From: Desulfovibrio sp.
GTDB taxonomy: Bacteria > Desulfobacterota > Desulfovibrionia > Desulfovibrionales > Desulfovibrionaceae
Assembly: GCF_019424165.1 (NCBI RefSeq)
Contig: NZ_JAHZAA010000044.1
Span: 1-18,208 of the forward strand
Reading direction: 5' to 3'
DNA length: 18,208 nucleotides
A program made the translations under genes and the position numbers. Positions 13,878 through 18,208 of this stretch are shown here, piece by piece; position 1 is the first letter of the stretch; the number at the start of each line of letters is the position of its first letter. A model generated the notes under the pieces. The model was given only the letters and a program-made list of their open reading frames with translations, was not told where the DNA came from and did no database searches.

Positions 13878-14492
13878 TTACTGCAAGCGGGTATTCACCG
13901 AGGGCATGACGCCGCCCTTACCGCCGGGCGTGGGGTCTCGCAACAGCGGCAGCAGGTCTTCGGTGATGGGAATCGTGCTGGAACCCATCGCCAGCACTTC
14001 GTTGCTGGTGGTGTGGATAAGCCGCATGTTGAAGCGTACCTGTTCGCCGCTGACTACGTAGGTTCCGGCCATTATGGCCTGGCTTGTGCCGGTTTTGTTA
14101 GCAAGGCGGCTGACGTCGCGCGTAAGGATGAATTCGCCTTTCTTTTTGTCAAAATAGATGTCGCGTCCCTTGCGCAGTTCCTGAAAACGGTAGCCCGCGT
14201 TGATAAGCCAGCGCGAGACTTCTTCCATCATCTGACGCGCCAGGGGCGAGGCTTCGTTGAGGTCATTGAGGTTGGCGGGGGTTGTGCCCATGATCATTAT
14301 ATTGGCGCGGGCCACGGCCTGCTGTTCTTTTTTGCTTTCGGCCGGGTCAGTTCCCGCATAGCGCATCATGAGCTGTTCGTCGATCTGCTTGGCTATCCTG
14401 GTGGCCGCCGTGGGTACATTGCCTGCGGCAGCGGCGGTCAGGGGAAGCAGAAGGGCAGCCATGACAAGAATTATAACAAAATAAAACCTCAT
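13878..14492 (-). CDS. FlgO-like exported protein (second copy)
   Basis: 204 aa, third gene of the minus-strand operon. The ATG at 14492 lies 10 bases after the stop of the TPR-like gene; the preceding frame is a shadow. Residues 1-23 form a signal peptide ending AAAAG. There is no lipobox, so unlike its sister it is predicted to be a soluble periplasmic or outer-membrane-associated protein. The body fits the FlgO pattern: a -SPLARQMMEEVSRWLINAGY- helix (82-101), GEFILTRDVSRLA (119-131), a central IMAGTYVVSGEQVRFNMRLI strand pair (140-159), and EVLAMGSSTIPI (165-176). In Vibrio, FlgO is an outer membrane protein needed for full flagellar stability and motility; that role here is inferred from family and promoter. 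Alternative: an unrelated envelope protein with the same fold. Confidence 0.65.
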   Translation of the reverse strand: MRFYFVIILVMAALLLPLTAAAAGNVPTAATRIAKQIDEQLMMRYAGTDPAESKKEQQAVARANIMIMGTTPANLNDLNEASPLARQMMEEVSRWLINAGYRFQELRKGRDIYFDKKKGEFILTRDVSRLANKTGTSQAIMAGTYVVSGEQVRFNMRLIHTTSNEVLAMGSSTIPITEDLLPLLRDPTPGGKGGVMPSVNTRLQ

Positions 14493-14502
14493 GACACAAT
14501 CC

Positions 14503-14853
14503 TCAGCGCATGGTGCGCAGCAAAAGTTCAATACCACCCATTTCTCTTTCAATCACCTCCAGCTCCGCGGCAGAGCGGCAGGTGGAAAGAGCCTGGGCAT
14601 AGGATTGCCGGGCCAGTTCGTACCGGCCCTGATCGCGGTAGGCACGAGCCTGTTTCAGATATTTGGCGCTGATGTTCGGCCCCTGGTCTGCTGATTTTTG
14701 GGGCTGCGCGGCGGATTTTTCCGAAGCGCGCTCGTAGGCCGAGGGGGTCTGGGCCATGGCCCGCGTGCCATCCGGATGCGCCACAAAAAGCGGCCCTGCC
14801 GCCAGGGCGGCAAGTGCAAGTCCAAAAATACGCAAGGTACAAGTAAAACGCAT
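14503..14853 (-). CDS. Small exported protein with a TPR-like helical repeat
   Basis: 116 aa, second gene of the operon, beginning 15 bases after the stop of the FlgO-like lipoprotein. Its ribosome binding site is weak (GGAAAG). Residues 8-34 form a signal peptide, with probable cleavage after RAMA. A polar Ser/Ala/Gln linker (36-60) leads to one helical pair, SAKYLKQARAYRDQGRYEL then ARQSYAQALSTC (62-92). These carry the A-Y--G-Y--A---Y--AL spacing of a tetratricopeptide repeat, followed by a helix with LEVIEREMGGIELLL. It is short for a TPR protein. Its position between two FlgO-like genes suggests a periplasmic scaffold or partner for them. I recognise no named family. Confidence 0.6.
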   Translation of the reverse strand: MRFTCTLRIFGLALAALAAGPLFVAHPDGTRAMAQTPSAYERASEKSAAQPQKSADQGPNISAKYLKQARAYRDQGRYELARQSYAQALSTCRSAAELEVIEREMGGIELLLRTMR

Positions 14854-14868
14854 GGCTGCTTTCCGGCA

Positions 14869-15573
14869 TTATTTGCCCTGTTTGATGGCTACGTTGCCGC
14901 TGCTGATGGAACTGGCCGGTGTATAAAGCGAAGGATACAGGCTTCCGCGCGGGGGGGAAGGCTTGGCGGCCGAAGCTGTGGATACGCTTGCACTCTGTGC
15001 CGGTGGCGTGGGTTTGGGCGCAGGAGGATCTGTTTTGCCCATACGCGCCACAATGGGCGTATTGACCAGCACAAGCTGCCCCGTGCGCATGACAAGGCCG
15101 TCGGTAGCCCGTACAAGGCGGGCATTGACGAAGGTGGCGTCTTTGTCCACATAATAGGTTCCCACTACCAGCGCCGCCCATTTCTGCCCGACGGGAATGA
15201 CCGCATTTTCAATAAGGGCCAGGTCGTCGCGCCCGCCGACAACGGCAATATTGCCCGTCAGGCGGTACTCGCGCGCGGGAAAGCCCCGCTGGTTGAATTC
15301 GTAAAACATGGCTTCGCCCATGAGTCTTCCCAGCGGAGAACTGCGTGATGTGCTGTTTTCATCCACAAAGGATGTGGGCATGGCCACAAAGCCCTGCAGG
15401 GCGTCATTGGGTACTGTAGCGAGCATCTGGTCTGCCAGTTCGCGAAACTTGAGCTTCAGCTCCACGGCATCTGTATAGCCGGGATCCTTGGCTGAAGGCG
15501 GTGCTTTGGAGCAGCCGGGCAGCATGGGCAGCGCAAGGGCGCAGATGAGTATAAAACGCAATAAACCGTGCAT
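14869..15573 (-). CDS. FlgO-like outer membrane lipoprotein
   Basis: 234 aa, first gene of the operon. The ATG at 15573 follows GAGG (15582-15579, minus strand) at five bases. The signal peptide ends in the lipobox LPGC with Cys21, and Ser follows it, so an outer membrane lipoprotein is predicted. Residues 43-175 fit the FlgO domain: FRELADQMLATV, VAMPTSFVDENSTSRSSPLG, RLMGEAMFYEFNQRGF, then AALVVGTYYVDKDATFVNARLV and DGLVMRTGQLVL. A Pro/Ser/Ala-rich tail (183-210) and a short polar end follow. In Vibrio, FlgO works with FlgP and FlgT around the flagellar basal body. Here a near-consensus sigma-28 promoter stands 29 bases upstream, which supports a flagellar role. No FlgP or FlgT homologue is recognisable in the window. 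Confidence 0.72.
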   Translation of the reverse strand: MHGLLRFILICALALPMLPGCSKAPPSAKDPGYTDAVELKLKFRELADQMLATVPNDALQGFVAMPTSFVDENSTSRSSPLGRLMGEAMFYEFNQRGFPAREYRLTGNIAVVGGRDDLALIENAVIPVGQKWAALVVGTYYVDKDATFVNARLVRATDGLVMRTGQLVLVNTPIVARMGKTDPPAPKPTPPAQSASVSTASAAKPSPPRGSLYPSLYTPASSISSGNVAIKQGK

Positions 15574-15601
15574 GGCAACCTCAGGTAGTGTTCTGTCATA
15601 C

Positions 15602-15628
15602 TTATCGGCCCCCGTCTGGCAAACTTCA
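15602..15628 (-). promoter_or_regulatory. Sigma-28 (FliA) promoter of the FlgO-like operon
   Basis: Read on the minus strand: TGAAGTTT (15628-15621), exactly 11 bases, GCCGATAA (15609-15602). This matches the consensus TAAAGTTT-N11-GCCGATAA at 15 of 16 positions, with a perfect -10 box. Transcription would start near 15594, about 20 bases before the ATG at 15573. CCCCCG (15609-15614) and CGGGGG (15632-15637) form an inverted repeat around the spacer and -35 box, possibly by chance. Confidence 0.85.
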
Positions 15629-15799
15629 GTGCGGGGGATGAAAAATCGGGCGCTTGCCGTCCTGGTGCCCAAAAACATGCAAAACACGTTCCAGCAGCAT
15701 GACCGGCTGTCTGCTTGGCTTGCAGCATGAAATAGCTTACAAGACGCCTTTAAAGGATATGGCGACGCAGCGCCGCCAAGTTTTTCATCTGGAGAAGGC

Positions 15800-16870
15800 A
15801 TGGGCAGGAATACCAGAGCGATACGCCTTGGCGGCGTTACTGTGGGCGGCGGCGCGCCTGTTGTTGTTCAAAGCATGACCAATACGGACACCCGTGATCC
15901 GCAGGCCACCCTCGGGCAGATTGCCCGCCTGGCGGCCCGGGGCTGTGAAATGGTGCGCCTGGCCGTACCTGATGCGGCAGCCGTGGCGGCCCTGCCCGCC
16001 ATACGATCGGGTACATCCTTGCCGCTCATCGCCGACATACATTTTGACTACCGCCTTGCCATTGGCGCGCTGGAGGCAGGCCTTGAGGGGCTGCGCATCA
16101 ATCCCGGCAATATCGGCCCCAAGGCGCATGTGGACAGGGTGGTAGATGCGGCCAAAGCGCACGGCGCGGTTATTCGCGTGGGCGTCAATTCCGGCTCGGT
16201 GGAAAAAGACATCCTGCGCAAGTATGGCGGCCCTTGCCCCGCAGCTCTGGTAGAAAGCGCCCTCGGGCATGTGCGCCTGCTGGAAGCCCGCGCTTTTTAC
16301 GATACTAAAATTTCCCTCAAGTCTTCCTCTGTGCTGGATACCATAACAGCCTACCGCCTGCTGGCCGATGCCTGCGATTATCCTGCGCATATCGGCATTA
16401 CCGAGGCCGGGGGCCTCATGCGGGGAACGGTCAAATCTGCCGTAGGGCTGGGTATTTTGCTGCACGAGGGCATAGGTGACACCCTGCGCGTGTCGCTGAC
16501 GGCCGACCCCGCCGAAGAAGTGACCGTGGCCTGGGAAATTCTGCGGGCTCTGGGCCTTCGCTCACGCGGGCCGGAGATAATTTCCTGCCCCACCTGCGGC
16601 CGCACCGAGATAGACCTTTTTTCTCTGGCGCGTGCGGTAGAGGACCGTCTGGCAACCTCCACGGCCTCCATAAAGGTGGCGGTTATGGGCTGCGTGGTCA
16701 ATGGCCCCGGCGAAGCGCGTGAAGCTGACCTGGGTGTGGCCGGGGGCCGCGACAAGGGCATTATTTTCCGCAAGGGCGAGGTCATCCGCTCCGTGAAGGG
16801 GCAGGAGGCCTTGCTGGCGGCTTTTATGGAAGAACTGCAATCACTGCTTAACGAAAAGGAAAATACCTAA
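15800..16870 (+). CDS. ispG: 4-hydroxy-3-methylbut-2-en-1-yl diphosphate synthase (IspG/GcpE)
   Basis: 356 aa, an iron-sulfur enzyme of the non-mevalonate isoprenoid pathway that converts methylerythritol cyclodiphosphate to HMBPP. The ATG at 15800 follows GGAGAAGG (15791-15798). The TIM-barrel part has PVVVQSMTNTDTRD (20-33), LIADIHFDYRLA (76-87) and LRINPGNIG (98-106). The C-terminal part supplies the [4Fe-4S] ligands Cys263 and Cys266 in CPTCGRTEIDL, Cys298 in GCVVNGPGEA, and Glu305. These equal E. coli Cys270, Cys273, Cys305 and Glu312 with a constant offset of seven. It lacks the middle insert domain of plant forms. Its TAA overlaps the proS start (TAATG), so the two are co-transcribed. 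Its promoter lies in the 226-base gap shared with the FlgO-like operon but is not clear. Confidence 0.97.
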   Translation: MGRNTRAIRLGGVTVGGGAPVVVQSMTNTDTRDPQATLGQIARLAARGCEMVRLAVPDAAAVAALPAIRSGTSLPLIADIHFDYRLAIGALEAGLEGLRINPGNIGPKAHVDRVVDAAKAHGAVIRVGVNSGSVEKDILRKYGGPCPAALVESALGHVRLLEARAFYDTKISLKSSSVLDTITAYRLLADACDYPAHIGITEAGGLMRGTVKSAVGLGILLHEGIGDTLRVSLTADPAEEVTVAWEILRALGLRSRGPEIISCPTCGRTEIDLFSLARAVEDRLATSTASIKVAVMGCVVNGPGEAREADLGVAGGRDKGIIFRKGEVIRSVKGQEALLAAFMEELQSLLNEKENT

Positions 16871-18208
16871 TGCGTTTCAGCTCCTGCTATATTCCCACGC
16901 TCAAGGAATCTCCGGCCGATGCGGAAGTGGTCAGCCACAAGCTGTTACTGCGGGCGGGGATGGTGCGGCGGCTTACATCCGGCCTGTATATCTATCTGCC
17001 CCTGGGCCTGCGGGTGATAAACAAGATCGCCCGCACCGTGCGCGAAGAAATGGAAAAAGCCGGTTTTCGCGAACTGCTCATGCCTATGGTGCAGCCTGGC
17101 GACCTGTGGAAAGAAACAGGCCGCTGGGAGCATTACGGCAAGGAACTGCTGCGCTTCAAGGACCGGAACGAGCGTGAATACTGCCTCGGCCCCACCCACG
17201 AGGAGGTCATCACCGATCTTGTGCGCGGCGAGGTGCGTTCTTATCGTCAGTTGCCTGTGCGCCTGTATCAGGTTCAGACCAAGTTCCGCGACGAAATACG
17301 CCCCCGCTTCGGGCTTATGCGCGGGCGCGAATTTATGATGAAAGACGGCTATTCTTTTGATGCCACTGCCGAAGGGGCCGAAGAAAGCTACAAAATCATG
17401 TACGATGCCTACATGCGTATTTTCAGCCGTCTTGGCCTGCGTTTTCGCGCGGTAGAAGCCGACACAGGCTCCATCGGCGGCAATTTTTCCCATGAATTCA
17501 TGGTGCTGGCCGATACGGGCGAAGATACCATCGCCTTTTGCCACGACTGCGAGTACGCCGCCAACGTGGAGCGGGCCGAGGTCGTCTGGCGGGGCAGCCC
17601 CTCAGCAGGGGATTGCCCGGCCATGGAGAAAATCGCCACGCCCGGCGCGCACAGTGTGGAAGAGCTGACGGCCCTGCTGGGTGTTCCCGCCAGCGCTATT
17701 GTCAAGACCATGCTTTTCAAGGTGGATGGCAAGACGGTGGCCGTGCTTGTGCGCGGAGATCGCGAGGTCAACGACATCAAGCTGAAAAACCTGCTCAAGG
17801 CGCAGGACGTGGAACTGGCCGACGCTGCAACAGTGCAGGCCGTTACAGCCGCTCCTGTAGGCTTTGCCGGACCTGTGGCGCTTGATGTGCCTGTCTATGC
17901 CGATGCCGAACTTCAGGGCGGTACGGATTATGTGGTGGGAGCCAACGCCGCTGATGCCCACCTGAAGCATGTGGACCTTGCCCGCGATGCCGCAGTGACT
18001 GCCTGGGCGGACTTGCGCGCCATCACCTCCGACGATCAGTGCCCCCGCTGCGGCGGCCGCATGGAACTGACCAGAGGCATTGAGGTGGGGCATATCTTCA
18101 TGCTCGGCCTCAAGTACAGTGAAGCCATGCATGCGGTATTCTTGGACGAAAACGGCAAGGAGCAGACCATGATCATGGGCTGCTACGGCATCGGCGTTTC
18201 CCGCGTGG
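16870..18208 (+). CDS. proS: Prolyl-tRNA synthetase, bacterial type (3' end beyond window)
   Basis: 446 codons are present of a usual length near 570; the window ends inside motif 3. It charges tRNA-Pro with proline. The ATG at 16870 overlaps the ispG stop by one base. The N-terminus has MRFSSCYIPTLKESPADAE. Also present are CLGPTHEEVIT (105-115), motif 2 with RPRFGLMRGREFMMKDGYSF (144-163), DTGSIGGNFSHEF (198-210), and the start of motif 3, GCYGIGVSR (437-445). The cis-editing YbaK-like insertion (about 240-385) keeps the key lysine of IVKTMLF at 279, the same number as in E. coli, so it should clear mischarged alanine. Two CxxC pairs (224/227 and 391/394) flank the insertion, as in many bacterial homologues. 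The truncation is due only to the window edge. Confidence 0.96.
   Translation, partial: MRFSSCYIPTLKESPADAEVVSHKLLLRAGMVRRLTSGLYIYLPLGLRVINKIARTVREEMEKAGFRELLMPMVQPGDLWKETGRWEHYGKELLRFKDRNEREYCLGPTHEEVITDLVRGEVRSYRQLPVRLYQVQTKFRDEIRPRFGLMRGREFMMKDGYSFDATAEGAEESYKIMYDAYMRIFSRLGLRFRAVEADTGSIGGNFSHEFMVLADTGEDTIAFCHDCEYAANVERAEVVWRGSPSAGDCPAMEKIATPGAHSVEELTALLGVPASAIVKTMLFKVDGKTVAVLVRGDREVNDIKLKNLLKAQDVELADAATVQAVTAAPVGFAGPVALDVPVYADAELQGGTDYVVGANAADAHLKHVDLARDAAVTAWADLRAITSDDQCPRCGGRMELTRGIEVGHIFMLGLKYSEAMHAVFLDENGKEQTMIMGCYGIGVSRV

Noticed and set aside
1..18208. CRISPR arrays, transposases, prophage genes, toxin-antitoxin or defence genes
   Set aside because: No regularly spaced repeats of 20 or more bases and no protein with those signatures was seen on either strand. 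The haemagglutinin fragment is the only mobile-looking trace.

Overview
The window looks like chromosomal DNA of a sulfate-reducing Desulfovibrionaceae bacterium (Desulfovibrio-like). The basis is moderately high G+C coding sequence, a DUF1786 / phenylacetate-CoA-ligase-like / DUF456 / TrmJ gene order, double-Cache chemoreceptors, and FlgO-family proteins. The genus is an inference from gene content and protein style, not a database match. No prophage, transposase or CRISPR array is visible.

Layout. (1) 7-2568: an ABC importer operon of substrate-binding protein, permease and ATPase, with overlapping genes, preceded by a sigma-54-type -24/-12 element. (2) 2569-3057: a decayed, frameshifted fragment of a filamentous-haemagglutinin/CdiA-like protein lies against the 3' end of a minus-strand tRNA-Leu(GAG), which has its own promoter and terminator. 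(3) 3137-6946: a plus-strand run of DUF1786 protein, PaaK-like AMP-forming CoA ligase, DUF456 membrane protein and TrmJ-type RNA methyltransferase, with a possible attenuator before the ligase and a strong terminator at the end. (4) 6947-12342: two tandem, nearly co-linear methyl-accepting chemotaxis proteins (676 and 675 aa), each behind a long AT-rich leader. The first has a good sigma-70 promoter and, just downstream, a sigma-28-like promoter. Two terminators in these leaders have no gene in front of them, which suggests small RNAs or attenuators. (5) 12420-15628, minus strand: ychF, and a three-gene set of FlgO-like lipoprotein, small TPR-like exported protein and second FlgO-like exported protein. 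This set sits behind a near-perfect sigma-28 (FliA) promoter. (6) 15800-18208, plus strand: ispG overlapping proS by one base; proS runs off the window.

How the parts fit together. The most coherent theme is motility. A sigma-28 promoter drives envelope proteins of the FlgO type, and a second sigma-28-like promoter precedes a chemoreceptor, so this neighbourhood looks like an outlying part of the flagellar/chemotaxis regulon. The remaining genes (ychF, ispG, proS, trmJ, tRNA-Leu) are housekeeping. I found no clearly new multi-gene system. The most unusual items are the FliA-controlled FlgO-TPR-FlgO operon, the orphan structured RNA candidate at 7029-7169, the 12-bp AT-rich perfect inverted repeat upstream of the second receptor, and the haemagglutinin fossil beside the tRNA.
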